From positions 23,508-87,507 of the forward strand of contig NZ_LXVX01000013.1 in the NCBI RefSeq assembly GCF_001650725.1: DNA of 64,000 bases, read 5' to 3'. The notes under the pieces were generated by a model. It was not told the origin of the DNA and searched no databases. It was given only the letters and a program-made list of their open reading frames with translations. This document shows, in pieces, positions 33,807-43,791 of the stretch; the stretch's first letter is position 1, and each line of letters begins with the position of its first letter. The translations under genes and the position numbers were made by a program. This DNA comes from Sphingobium sp. TCM1. Its GTDB lineage: Bacteria > Pseudomonadota > Alphaproteobacteria > Sphingomonadales > Sphingomonadaceae.

Positions 33807-34343
33807 ATGCCGACCAGGATGCCATCACGCCAACTCGGTCCCCTCCTCTGCGCCGCGCTGCTGCTCGCCGGCGGAACCGCCGCGCTGCGCGCCGCCCTGC
33901 CGCCCATGGGTCCGCTCCCTGCCGCCATCACCGATCCGGCGATGGCGCGCGCCGACTATGTCGAACAATGCGCCGGCTGCCATGGCGTCGCGGGCAGCGC
34001 GGCCCCCGCCCAGCTGCCTGAACTGCGCGGCCGGGTGGGCTGGTTCCTCTGCACGCCGCAGGCCCGCGCCTATCTCATCCGCCTGCCCAATGTCGCGCAC
34101 AGCCGGATCAGGGATAATCAGCAGCTGGCCGACATGATGAATTATGTCGTCTTTGGCCTGGGCGGGGCGAGCGCACCGTCGGGCGCAGCCCCCTTCACGG
34201 CCGAGGAAGTCGCGCGTGAACGCCGGCAGCCGCTGTCCACCACCGCGCTCAAGGCCGAACGCGCCCGCCACGTCGAAACCGCGATCCGCCACTGCAACGC
34301 CCCCACCTCCCTCCGCCTCCTCTATCCGGGCCAGAAGGGATAG
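33807..34343 (+). CDS. Monohaem c-type cytochrome of the amine dehydrogenase cluster
   Basis: A 178-residue exported protein with an N-terminal signal/anchor (residues 9-31) and one haem c site, CAGCH (55-59); a Met ligand is likely in the LADMMNYVVFG stretch. It probably accepts electrons from the dehydrogenase. An amicyanin gene is absent, so the cytochrome may replace it. A monohaem cytochrome directly after the A gene is what has been reported for the Alcaligenes aromatic amine cluster. The start is uncertain: ATGs at 33765, 33807 and 33819 are possible; 33807 gives the best signal peptide. Confidence 0.85.
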   Translation: MPTRMPSRQLGPLLCAALLLAGGTAALRAALPPMGPLPAAITDPAMARADYVEQCAGCHGVAGSAAPAQLPELRGRVGWFLCTPQARAYLIRLPNVAHSRIRDNQQLADMMNYVVFGLGGASAPSGAAPFTAEEVARERRQPLSTTALKAERARHVETAIRHCNAPTSLRLLYPGQKG

Positions 34344-34460
34344 GGCAGGGATTGGCGGCAGGTTTGGGTTTGAATGGACTGACAGCCTTACGCTTCCGCC
34401 TTGCAACGGCAGATCATGTCCGCTCCTGCTGGGCTTCCCGACCAATCCGAAGGAAGATTT

Positions 34461-36624
<2,164 letters not shown>

Positions 36625-36674
36625 ACCCCACGCGCGGCGGGCGCATGATCGCCCTCCTTGCAGGAGGGGAAATC

Positions 36675-37433
36675 ATGCGCCTGACGTTCGCACTTGTTCT
36701 GACGACATTGGCGATCGCCGCCCCGGCCGTCGCCGCCCCATCGCCCGATTATGCCGCCGCGCTGGCGGACCCGAAGCGCCCGGCCGAGGCCAGCGCGCTG
36801 GACGACAGCCGCAGGCCCGCCGAAACGCTCGCCTTCCTGGGGCTGAAGCCCGGCATGAAGGCGGCCGACATCATGACCGGATCGGGCTATTGGGCGGAGA
36901 TCATGGCCGACGCCGTCGGGCCGAAGGGCAAGGTGACGGCGTTCGAGCCCAACCAGTTCTACACCCAGCCCGACGAGCAGCTGAAATGGAAGGCGCTGGT
37001 CGCCCGCCGACCCGAAGTGAACTGGGCGCGTTATCCGTTCGAGGCGTTCAGTGCGCCCGCAAACAGCTTCGACTTCACCATCATCAACCTCAGCTACCAT
37101 GATCTCTACTGGCAGTCGGACAAATATGGCATCCCGCGCACCGATCCGGCGGCCTTCGTGAAGACGCTCTACGCGGCGACGAAGCCCGGCGGGATCGTCG
37201 GGATCATCGACCATGTGGGCGGCGCGGGCGACACCCGCGCGGTCGTGGACAAGCTGCACCGCATCGACCCGGCCGTGGTGAAGACCGATTTCGCCGCCGC
37301 CGGCTTCGTGCTGGAGGCGGAAAGCCCCCTGCTCGCCAATCCGGCGGACGATCACATGAAACTGGTGTTCGATCCGGCGGTCCGCGGCAAGACCGACCGC
37401 TTCCTGTTCCGCTTCCGCAAGCCGAAGGGGTAA
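36675..37433 (+). CDS. Class I SAM methyltransferase-like protein with signal peptide
   Basis: A 252-residue protein. An N-terminal signal (residues 1-20, FALVLTTLAIAAPAVAA) precedes a COG4798-type methyltransferase domain: AETLAFLGLKPGMKAADIMT with the glycine motif MTGSGYWAEI, then GKVTAFEPNQFY and a motif IV-like FTIINLSYHDLYW, and GGIVGIIDHVGG. The ATG at 36675 has AGGAGGGG upstream. A methyltransferase with an export signal is odd because SAM is not expected in the periplasm; the family is known to have such leaders, but the role is unknown. Confidence 0.87.
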   Translation: MRLTFALVLTTLAIAAPAVAAPSPDYAAALADPKRPAEASALDDSRRPAETLAFLGLKPGMKAADIMTGSGYWAEIMADAVGPKGKVTAFEPNQFYTQPDEQLKWKALVARRPEVNWARYPFEAFSAPANSFDFTIINLSYHDLYWQSDKYGIPRTDPAAFVKTLYAATKPGGIVGIIDHVGGAGDTRAVVDKLHRIDPAVVKTDFAAAGFVLEAESPLLANPADDHMKLVFDPAVRGKTDRFLFRFRKPKG

Positions 37434-37522
37434 GCAACCCGCCTGGCATCGATCCGCTCTTGTACCGGAAGGGACCAGTTTTGCCGTTCGAGCCTTTTTG
37501 TTTCATCACCCGTCCGCTTTTC

Positions 37523-37554
37523 CGTCACCCCAGCGAAGGCTGGGGTCTCAGGCG
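37523..37554 (+). repeat. Left palindromic inverted repeat of the element
   Basis: A 32-bp sequence with a hairpin ACCCCAGC-GAAG-GCTGGGGT (37527-37546) and tail CTCAGGCG. Its partner at 37802-37833 is in inverted orientation. The two differ at stem positions in a compensatory way (C-G pairs here, T-A and G-C there). Confidence 0.8.
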
Positions 37555-37555
37555 A

Positions 37556-37757
37556 TCAGAGGATGAGATTTGAAATATCCCGCCAATCGGGATTGCTCTC
37601 CTCTAGGCGCCGGATTTCCACTCGCGCTTCCACGCCTTTATGCCTTCTCACCGGCAATGGCGTGTGTGATGTCATCATGGGGTCCTGCCAGAACGAGTAG
37701 CGTGAGGCCGTATTTTTTGCAGAAAGCAGACCCAGTGCCGTTGCGATGCTATTCGAC
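37556..37757 (-). pseudogene. GIY-YIG endonuclease family, degraded C-terminal fragment
   Basis: On the minus strand three frames must be joined to recover the family. HRNGTGSAFCKKYGLTLLVL and AGPHDDITHAIAGEKA (37748-37640) come in one frame, preceded by VE and an in-frame TAG where VEQH is usual. IKAWKREWK follows in a second frame, and IRRLEESNPDWRDISNLIL, up to the TGA at 37558, in a third. Together these are the C-terminal two-thirds of a COG2827/YhbQ-like GIY-YIG nuclease with one nonsense and two frameshift changes. The N-terminal GIY-YIG catalytic part is missing. Confidence 0.8.
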
Positions 37758-37801
37758 ACGCGCAGCAAGGCCTTGCGCCATTCCCTATCGTTGCGCGCAT
37801 C

Positions 37802-37833
37802 CGCCTGAGATGCCAGCTTTCGCTGGCATGACG
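37802..37833 (-). repeat. Right palindromic inverted repeat of the element
   Basis: Minus-strand copy of the 32-bp repeat with hairpin ATGCCAGC-GAAA-GCTGGCAT (37810-37829). It matches the left copy at 27 of 32 positions; four of the five differences are paired stem changes that keep base pairing. Confidence 0.8.
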
Positions 37834-37947
37834 AGATAACATGCCGGCCCTTGCGTTAAGACGCTCGTAGACCCGACCGTCCGCTTTCCACCCCCTTTGT
37901 CCGTCCCGATCCGACCGCCCGCTCCCGCTTTGGCCGCAAGGCGCGGG

Positions 37948-38652
37948 ATGACGCGGCATCGCGTCGCTGCCATCCTGCCGCGCATGAACCTCGACGACCT
38001 CGACCGGCATGGCGCGGCGCGCCTGCCCGCGCTGCTCTCCCCCGACCAGTGCGCCGCGATCATCGCGTTGTGGGACGATCCCTCCGCCTTCCGCAAGGAG
38101 GTAGTGATGGCGCGACACGGCTATGGCAGCGGGCGCTATCGCTATTTCGCCTATCCGCTGCCCGATCCGGTCGCGGCGCTGCGCGAGGCGCTGTGGCCCG
38201 CGCTGGCGCGGCACGCCAATCGCTGGGCGGCGATGCTCGGAACGGGCGACATCTATCCCGCGCGTCACGCCGATTTCCTCGCCCGCTGCGCGCTGGGCGG
38301 GCAGGACAAGCCGACCCCGCTGCTGCTGCGCTATGAAGCGGGCGACTGGAACGCGCTGCACCAGGATGTCTATGGCCCGCATATCTTCCCGTTGCAGGCG
38401 GCGATCCTGCTGTCGCAGCCGGAGCATGACTTCAGCGGCGGCGCCTTCCTGCTGACCGAACAGCGGCCGCGAATGCAGTCCCGACCCGAAGTCGTGCCGC
38501 TGGCCCGGGGCGACGCCGTGATCTTCCCGGTGCGCGACCGGCCGGTCATGGGCGCGCGCGGCGTCCATCGCGTGCAGATGCGCCATGGCGTCAGCCGCCT
38601 GCTGTCCGGCACGCGCTACACGCTGGGGATCATCTTTCACGACGCCGCCTGA
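37948..38652 (+). CDS. 2-oxoglutarate/Fe(II)-dependent oxygenase
   Basis: A 234-residue non-haem iron dioxygenase. The facial triad is visible as H138-x-D140 (ALHQDVYG) and H207 (RGVHRVQ), with a following Arg (R217 or R223) suited to bind 2-oxoglutarate. The N-terminal part (LPALLSPDQCAAIIALWDD) and GGAFLLTEQRPRMQSRP are of the prolyl-4-hydroxylase-like kind. The substrate is unknown. The ATG at 37948 has AAGG about 8 bases upstream; ATG 37984 is an alternative. Confidence 0.85.
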   Translation: MTRHRVAAILPRMNLDDLDRHGAARLPALLSPDQCAAIIALWDDPSAFRKEVVMARHGYGSGRYRYFAYPLPDPVAALREALWPALARHANRWAAMLGTGDIYPARHADFLARCALGGQDKPTPLLLRYEAGDWNALHQDVYGPHIFPLQAAILLSQPEHDFSGGAFLLTEQRPRMQSRPEVVPLARGDAVIFPVRDRPVMGARGVHRVQMRHGVSRLLSGTRYTLGIIFHDAA

Positions 38653-38708
38653 CGTCCCACCCGTTCCGGTCCAGCCAGCCCCGGTTCAGCCACCCCATTA
38701 CATTTTGC

Positions 38709-38720
38709 GACAAATTTGTC
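38709..38720. promoter_or_regulatory. Perfect palindrome upstream of the receptor-like gene
   Basis: GACAAATTTGTC, a 12-bp perfect palindrome 75 bases before the GTG of the TonB-receptor-like gene. Possible operator; the cognate regulator is unknown. Confidence 0.3.
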
Positions 38721-38795
38721 CGGCAAATGCCAGAATCCTGCGACAAGTGGCGGCTAGGCAAATAGGGGTAACAAATCTGTCCCTGGGGGGTTTTC

Positions 38796-41612
38796 GTGCG
38801 CCGTTCCGTATCCGTCTTTCTGCTGCCCTTGATGCTGGGCGTCGCGCCCGGCGCGCTGATGGCCCAGCCGCAGCAGCAACAGCCCAGGGGCGCTGCGCAG
38901 GAGGCGAGCGACGAGGGCGAGGAGATCATCGTCACAGGCCAGCCGCAACGCGGCGCGGTGATGGGAGAGATCGAGCCGGAACAGCAACTGTCCCCCGCCG
39001 ACGTGCGCGCGCTGGGCGTCACGTCGATCAACGACCTCATCACCGAATTGTCGCCCCAGACCAACGGCACCCCGGTCGTGCTGCTGAACGGCAAGCGCAT
39101 CTCCAGCTTCGCCGAAATTCGCGACCTGCCGACCGAAGCGGTAGCGCGGGTCGACATATTGCCCGAGCAGGTGGCGCTGAGCTATGGCTATGCGCCGACG
39201 CAGAAAGTGGTGAACATCGTCCTGCGCCAGCGTTTCCGTGCCGAGACAGGCGAGATGGAGTTGGGCACGACCACCGAGGGCGGGCGCGAGAATGGCGAGT
39301 GGGAAGCGGGCATCCTGCGCATTCGCGGCGACAACCGCTTCACCCTGAACCTGGAATATAGCCGCGCCGCCCGCCTGCTGGAAAGCGAGCGCGACATCAC
39401 CACCACCCCGGCCAATCGCCCCTATGCGCTGGCGGGCAATATCGGCTCGACCACGCTGGGGGCGGAGATCGACCCGGCCCTGTCGGCGCTGGCCGGCCAG
39501 ACCGTGACGGTGGCCGCCGTGCCGGCGATCGCGGCTGGCGGCGCACCGACGCTGGGCGATTTCGTCGCCGGCGCCAATGCGGCGGCCGTGACCGATCTCA
39601 CCCGCTATCGCACGCTCAGCCCCGCGACCGAGAATTTCTCCGTCAATGCCACGCTCGCCCGCGCGCTGGGCGGCGTATCGGCGACACTCAACGGGCGGCT
39701 GGAACTGTCGGAAAATGACTCGCTCCAGGGGCTGTCGACGGCGGCCCTGGGTCTCGATGCCGGCGGCCCCTTCTCCCCCTTCGGCCAGGACGTCACCCTC
39801 TATCGCTATCTGGCGCAGGCCGGCGCGCTGGGGCAGCAGATCCGCGGCACCACCGGCCATGTCGGCCTGACGCTGAACGGGCAGATCGGCCGCAAATGGC
39901 AATGGTCCTTCACCGGCAATGGCGACCTGTCGATCACGCGGACGCGCACGGATCGCGGCGTCGCGACCGACGCGATCCAGGCGGCGCTCGACGCGGGCGA
40001 TCCAAACGTCAATCCCTATGGCGACTTCGCGTCCGGCCTGCTGTCGACCCGCCTGACCGACACGGCGCGCGCCAAAAGCCAGGCGGTGAGCGCCGACCTG
40101 CTGGTGAGCGGCGCGCTGCTGCGCCTGCCCGCCGGCGACGTCATGGCCTCGATCCGGCTGGGCGGATCGGCCAACGGCTTTGAAAGCCGCTCGATCCGCT
40201 CGGGGGTCGAACGGCCCACTGACTATAGCCGCCAGATCGGCAGCGGGCAGATCAGCATCGACCTGCCGCTTACCAGCCGGTCCAGGGGCGTGCTGGGCGG
40301 CGTCGGCGACATCGGCATCAACCTGAATCTCGCGGCGCAGCAATTGTCCGACTTCGGCACCCTCTCGACGCTCGGCTATGGCCTGCGCTGGCAGCCGGTG
40401 AAGGCGGTGCAGATCCTGGCGTCGGCCAATCAGGACCGGGCCGCGCCCACCGGCGCGCAGATCACCGATCCGCTGATTGCGACGCCCAACGTCTCGGTCT
40501 TCGATTATGCGACCGGGCAGAGCGTGTTCGTGACGCAATGGTCGGGCGGCAACCCCTCGCTGCGCGAAAGCGTGCGCGACCAGTTCCGCCTGAGCGCCAC
40601 CGTCAAGCCGTTCGAGAAACCGAACCTGACCCTGACGGCCACCTATCTCAACAGCCGCACCAGCAACCCGATCGCTGCCTTCCCGACGCCGACGCCCGAC
40701 ATCGAAGACGCCTTCCCGCAGCGCTTCCTGCGCGACGCCGACGGCAATCTGGTGCAGGTCGATGCGCGGCCGATCAATTTCCTCCGGTCGCGCAGCGAGC
40801 AACTGCGCTGGGGCTTCGACCTGTCCATCCCGCTCAAGTCGCGTATCCAGAAGCTGATGGAGGCATGGCGCGCTTCGGGCGGCAAGCCCGAGGATCGGCC
40901 GCCCGAATTACAGGCGCTGTTCGGCAATCGCCAGCCGCGCCCCGGCGGGCAGGACGGCGCCCCCCCGCCGGGCGAGGGCGGCGACCGACCGCGCGGCGAA
41001 GGCAATAATGCCGGACCGGGCGGACAGGGACGGCCGGGCGGCGGCTTCGGCGGTCCCGGCGGCTTTGGCGGCGGACGGGGACAGGGCGGTGGCGGTGGCC
41101 GCCTCAGCTTCAGCCTCTATCACACCTGGCATCTGGAAGAGAGCATCCTGATCGCGCCGGGCGTGCCCGAACTCGACCTGCTGAACGGCGACGCCACCGG
41201 ATCGTCGGGCGGCCAGCCGCGGCATGAGGTCAAGGCGCGGATCGGCTATATGAACAATGGCATCGGCGCGCGGCTGGGCATCGACTGGGAAAGCGGCACC
41301 CATGTCGATGGCGCGCTTGGCGGCGCATCGCGCCTCGAATTCGGCAGCCTCGCGACCGCGAACCTGCGCCTCTTCGCCAATCTGGGGCAGATGCCGCAAC
41401 TGACGAAGGACATGCCCTTCCTGCGCGGCGCGCGCGTGTCGATCGGCATCGACAATATCTTCAACCAGCGGCGTGAGGTGCGCGACGCGACCGGGGCGAC
41501 GCCGCTGCGCTACCAGCAGGATTATCTCGACCCGCTGGGCCGCACCGTCTCGATCAGCTTCCGCAAGCTGTTCTTCCCCAATTTCGGGGCGGGCAACCGG
41601 CCGCCTGGTTAA
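38796..41612 (+). CDS. TonB-dependent receptor-like outer-membrane protein with Gly/Pro-rich insert
   Basis: A 938-residue outer-membrane protein starting at a GTG with a G6 run upstream. Signal peptide: residues 1-23 (FLLPLMLGVAPGALMAQ). A short TonB-box-like EIIVTG is followed by a plug-like domain (INDLITELSPQTNGTPVVLL, NGKRISSFAEIRDLPTEAV, QKVVNIVLRQRF) and a barrel. Around residues 710-770 is a low-complexity Gly/Pro/Arg/Gln stretch (PGGQDGAPPPGEGG, GGFGGPGGFGGGRGQGGGGG). The C-terminus NIFNQRREVRD ... TVSISFRKLFF is typical of receptors. The ligand is unknown. Confidence 0.85.
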   Translation: MRRSVSVFLLPLMLGVAPGALMAQPQQQQPRGAAQEASDEGEEIIVTGQPQRGAVMGEIEPEQQLSPADVRALGVTSINDLITELSPQTNGTPVVLLNGKRISSFAEIRDLPTEAVARVDILPEQVALSYGYAPTQKVVNIVLRQRFRAETGEMELGTTTEGGRENGEWEAGILRIRGDNRFTLNLEYSRAARLLESERDITTTPANRPYALAGNIGSTTLGAEIDPALSALAGQTVTVAAVPAIAAGGAPTLGDFVAGANAAAVTDLTRYRTLSPATENFSVNATLARALGGVSATLNGRLELSENDSLQGLSTAALGLDAGGPFSPFGQDVTLYRYLAQAGALGQQIRGTTGHVGLTLNGQIGRKWQWSFTGNGDLSITRTRTDRGVATDAIQAALDAGDPNVNPYGDFASGLLSTRLTDTARAKSQAVSADLLVSGALLRLPAGDVMASIRLGGSANGFESRSIRSGVERPTDYSRQIGSGQISIDLPLTSRSRGVLGGVGDIGINLNLAAQQLSDFGTLSTLGYGLRWQPVKAVQILASANQDRAAPTGAQITDPLIATPNVSVFDYATGQSVFVTQWSGGNPSLRESVRDQFRLSATVKPFEKPNLTLTATYLNSRTSNPIAAFPTPTPDIEDAFPQRFLRDADGNLVQVDARPINFLRSRSEQLRWGFDLSIPLKSRIQKLMEAWRASGGKPEDRPPELQALFGNRQPRPGGQDGAPPPGEGGDRPRGEGNNAGPGGQGRPGGGFGGPGGFGGGRGQGGGGGRLSFSLYHTWHLEESILIAPGVPELDLLNGDATGSSGGQPRHEVKARIGYMNNGIGARLGIDWESGTHVDGALGGASRLEFGSLATANLRLFANLGQMPQLTKDMPFLRGARVSIGIDNIFNQRREVRDATGATPLRYQQDYLDPLGRTVSISFRKLFFPNFGAGNRPPG

Positions 41613-41689
41613 ATCCCCGTTAGGGACGCCTAAAGCCCGTCCTTCCCCAGCCGTTATGGTCAGTCGTAACGCCGCTTTGGAGACGGACG

Positions 41690-42109
41690 ATGAAACCCAT
41701 CAGGCTTGTGGTCGTCGATGATTCGCTGACCATCCGCGCCATGATCGAAACGCTGCTGGAAAAGGACCGCCGCGTCGAAGTGGTCGGCATCGCCGGCAAT
41801 GGCGAGGAAGCGATCGAGATGATCCGGCGCGAAAAGCCCGATGTCGTCACGCTCGACATCGCCATGCCGGGGCGCGACGGCATGGCGGTGCTGGACGAGA
41901 TCATGGACATGGACCCATGCCCCGTCATCATGCTGTCCAGCCTGCTGCGCGACGGCGCGCCGATCGTCGCCGAAGCGCTCGACCGGGGCGCCGCCGCCTG
42001 TTTCAACAAGGCGATGATCGTGCGCGAGGCCAAGCGCTTCCTGAGCCTGATCCGCACCGTCGGACGCGGCCTTGCGATCGTGGAGGAACCGGTCGCGATC
42101 GCCGCCTGA
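41690..42109 (+). CDS. Single-domain response regulator (CheY/CheB-like receiver)
   Basis: A 139-residue receiver domain with no output domain. The acidic pocket is DD (residues 10-11), the phosphorylation site D56 in VVTLDIAMPGRDG, the conserved Ser/Thr in MLSSL and the Lys K107 in CFNKAMI. The sequence up to about 120 resembles the receiver of CheB methylesterases, with the catalytic half missing. No histidine kinase lies nearby. The ATG at 41690 has GGAGA upstream. Confidence 0.93.
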   Translation: MKPIRLVVVDDSLTIRAMIETLLEKDRRVEVVGIAGNGEEAIEMIRREKPDVVTLDIAMPGRDGMAVLDEIMDMDPCPVIMLSSLLRDGAPIVAEALDRGAAACFNKAMIVREAKRFLSLIRTVGRGLAIVEEPVAIAA

Positions 42110-42156
42110 CGCGGCGACCGGCGGGTTCGATACAGATGAGCAGCGGTGACGGGGGA

Positions 42157-42690
42157 TTATTTCCCCTTCATCGCCTCCACCGCCGCCAGCGTGCTCTTCA
42201 CATGGCCGGCATAGTTCATCTCGCTGTGGACGAAGGCGATACGCCCCGACGGCGCGATGACATAGGAAGTGCGGTCGGTCATGCCCGGCCGCATCTTGAG
42301 CGCCACGTCATAGCCCGACACGATGCCCGGCCCGGCCGATGCGACCGCGAACTTGCCCGCACATTCCTTGGTCGAGAAAGCGACCAGATCGTCGACCGGG
42401 TCGGCGGACATGCCGATGACGGTGGCGCCCGCCGCCTTGAACTTCTCGATATTCTCGGCAAATTCGCGCGCTTCGGCCGAACAGCCCGGCGTGAAGGCCT
42501 TGGGGAAGAAATAGAGCACCACCGGCCCGCGCTTCAGTTGGTGCGACAGGGTCAGGGTGAAGGTCTTGCCCGCCTGCGCGCCGCGCGTGGTGAAGTCGGG
42601 CGCCTTGGCGCCCACGGCGAGCGCGGCCATGGCGGCGCCGGGCAGGAGGACGGTGGCAGCGGCAGCGAGGAGGATAGACAGGCGCTTCAT
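42157..42690 (-). CDS. Exported peroxiredoxin (AhpC/TSA, BCP-like)
   Basis: A 177-residue thiol peroxidase. The first 22 residues are a signal peptide ([18 protein letters not shown]), so it is likely periplasmic. The peroxidatic Cys is C70 in [10 protein letters not shown]; there is no usual BCP resolving Cys five residues later, and the only other Cys visible is in TKECAGKF (about residue 110). The fold motifs [13 protein letters not shown] and [10 protein letters not shown] are intact. It reduces hydroperoxides; the reducing partner is not evident. The ATG at 42690 has TGGAGC upstream. Confidence 0.93.
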   Translation of the reverse strand: MKRLSILLAAAATVLLPGAAMAALAVGAKAPDFTTRGAQAGKTFTLTLSHQLKRGPVVLYFFPKAFTPGCSAEAREFAENIEKFKAAGATVIGMSADPVDDLVAFSTKECAGKFAVASAGPGIVSGYDVALKMRPGMTDRTSYVIAPSGRIAFVHSEMNYAGHVKSTLAAVEAMKGK

Positions 42691-42720
42691 CAGGATGCTC
42701 CAATAATCATGCGGCCAAAA

Positions 42721-43110
42721 TCAGACAGAAGGCGGGGGCTGTTCCCACAATTCGATCGCATTGCCCTCCGGATCGTGAATGCGGGCAAAACGGCCGACCT
42801 GCGGATCGTCCCATTCCGGCCTGGTGATGATCTCAACGTTGGCGGCGCGCAAGTCCTCCAGCAGCCCGTCAAGGTCCGACACGCGAAAATTGAGCATGAA
42901 TGCCTTGTCGGTCGCGAAATAATCGCTGTCGGCCTTGAACGGGGCGAATACCATCGGCCCGCCCTGCGGCTGCCAGATCCACTCATTGGGCGTGTCGCCG
43001 GGATCGACCACGCAGCCGCCGCCGACATTCAGATGCGTGCGATACCAGGCGGCCAGCGCCTCGGGATCGCGCGAGCGGAAGAACAGGCCGCCCATTCCCA
43101 GCACCGGCAT
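42721..43110 (-). CDS. VOC family (glyoxalase/bleomycin-resistance-like) protein
   Basis: A 129-residue vicinal-oxygen-chelate protein: FFRSRDPEALAAWYRTHLNV at the start and the C-terminal RIHDPEGNAIELWEQP, whose Glu and the N-terminal ligand residues could bind a metal. The first metal His of glyoxalase I is not obvious, and the substrate is unknown. The ATG at 43110 has AAGGGGAG upstream. It precedes the peroxiredoxin gene on the same strand with a 30-base gap, so they may be co-transcribed. Confidence 0.88.
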   Translation of the reverse strand: MPVLGMGGLFFRSRDPEALAAWYRTHLNVGGGCVVDPGDTPNEWIWQPQGGPMVFAPFKADSDYFATDKAFMLNFRVSDLDGLLEDLRAANVEIITRPEWDDPQVGRFARIHDPEGNAIELWEQPPPSV

Positions 43111-43209
43111 GGCATCGACTCCCCTTGGCTATGCCCCGCTGCACTAGCATGGCGGCCACGCCAAGTCATGCGGCGGGAACCGCAAGGCGCCCGGCTGGGT
43201 TTTCGCTCC

Positions 43210-43722
43210 ATGCGAAAGATCGTCCCGCTCCTGCCGCTGCTCCTGCCCCTGTTGGCAGCGACCGCCTGCAACCGGCAGGATGATCGGCAGGACCAGCAGC
43301 CCGGCGTCGTCGCGAACATCCTCGACCAGACTATGCCCGAAGTGGAGGACGGGCCGACGCCCGCCAACGCCATCACGCCGGTCGAACCGCCACCGGCGAT
43401 CGACACGCCACCGCCGCCCGCCGCGCCCGGCGGCCTCATTCCCGTCGCCTTGCAGGGCAGCTGGACCGGCATCGACGAACGCTGCGGCGACCGCACCGCC
43501 GACCTTGAGCTGACCGTCGTGCCTGACCAGCTGGTCTTCCATGAAAGCGTCGGCACGGTGAAGGCGGTGCGGACGGGCGAGGATGGCCGGGTCGCGGTGG
43601 ATGCGGCCTTTACCGGCGAGGGACAGAGCTGGACGCGGACGCTCCTGATGCGGCCCTCGGCCGACGGCCGGACGCTGACGATCATGAACGACGGCACGGC
43701 AGTGGTGCGCAAGCGCTGCTGA
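43210..43722 (+). CDS. Small lipoprotein of unknown function
   Basis: A 170-residue protein with a lipoprotein signal (lipobox LAATAC, Cys at about residue 20), a Pro-rich linker (TPVEPPPAIDTPPPPAAPGG) and a C-terminal domain starting IPVALQGSWTGIDERCGDRT and ending AVVRKRC, with two Cys that could pair. No family is recognised. The ATG at 43210 has only a weak ribosome site; an ATG at 43168 is an alternative but would add basic residues before the signal. It precedes recF. Confidence 0.75.
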   Translation: MRKIVPLLPLLLPLLAATACNRQDDRQDQQPGVVANILDQTMPEVEDGPTPANAITPVEPPPAIDTPPPPAAPGGLIPVALQGSWTGIDERCGDRTADLELTVVPDQLVFHESVGTVKAVRTGEDGRVAVDAAFTGEGQSWTRTLLMRPSADGRTLTIMNDGTAVVRKRC

Positions 43723-43791
43723 TCCGGTCCGCTCGGCCAGGAAAGCCGCTTGCCGCTTTCCCCCGATCCAACTCCCCGCTACAGCCGCGCG

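Larger units (their letters stand above)
37523..37833. mobile_element. 311-bp palindrome-bounded element with a decayed GIY-YIG gene
   Basis: Two 32-bp inverted copies (27/32 identical), each itself a hairpin, bracket a GIY-YIG nuclease remnant with nothing else inside. The remnant's stop codon lies one base inside the left repeat. Nothing proves transposition: no target-site duplication was found by eye. Structure and contents suggest a small mobile unit or relic of one. Confidence 0.6.
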
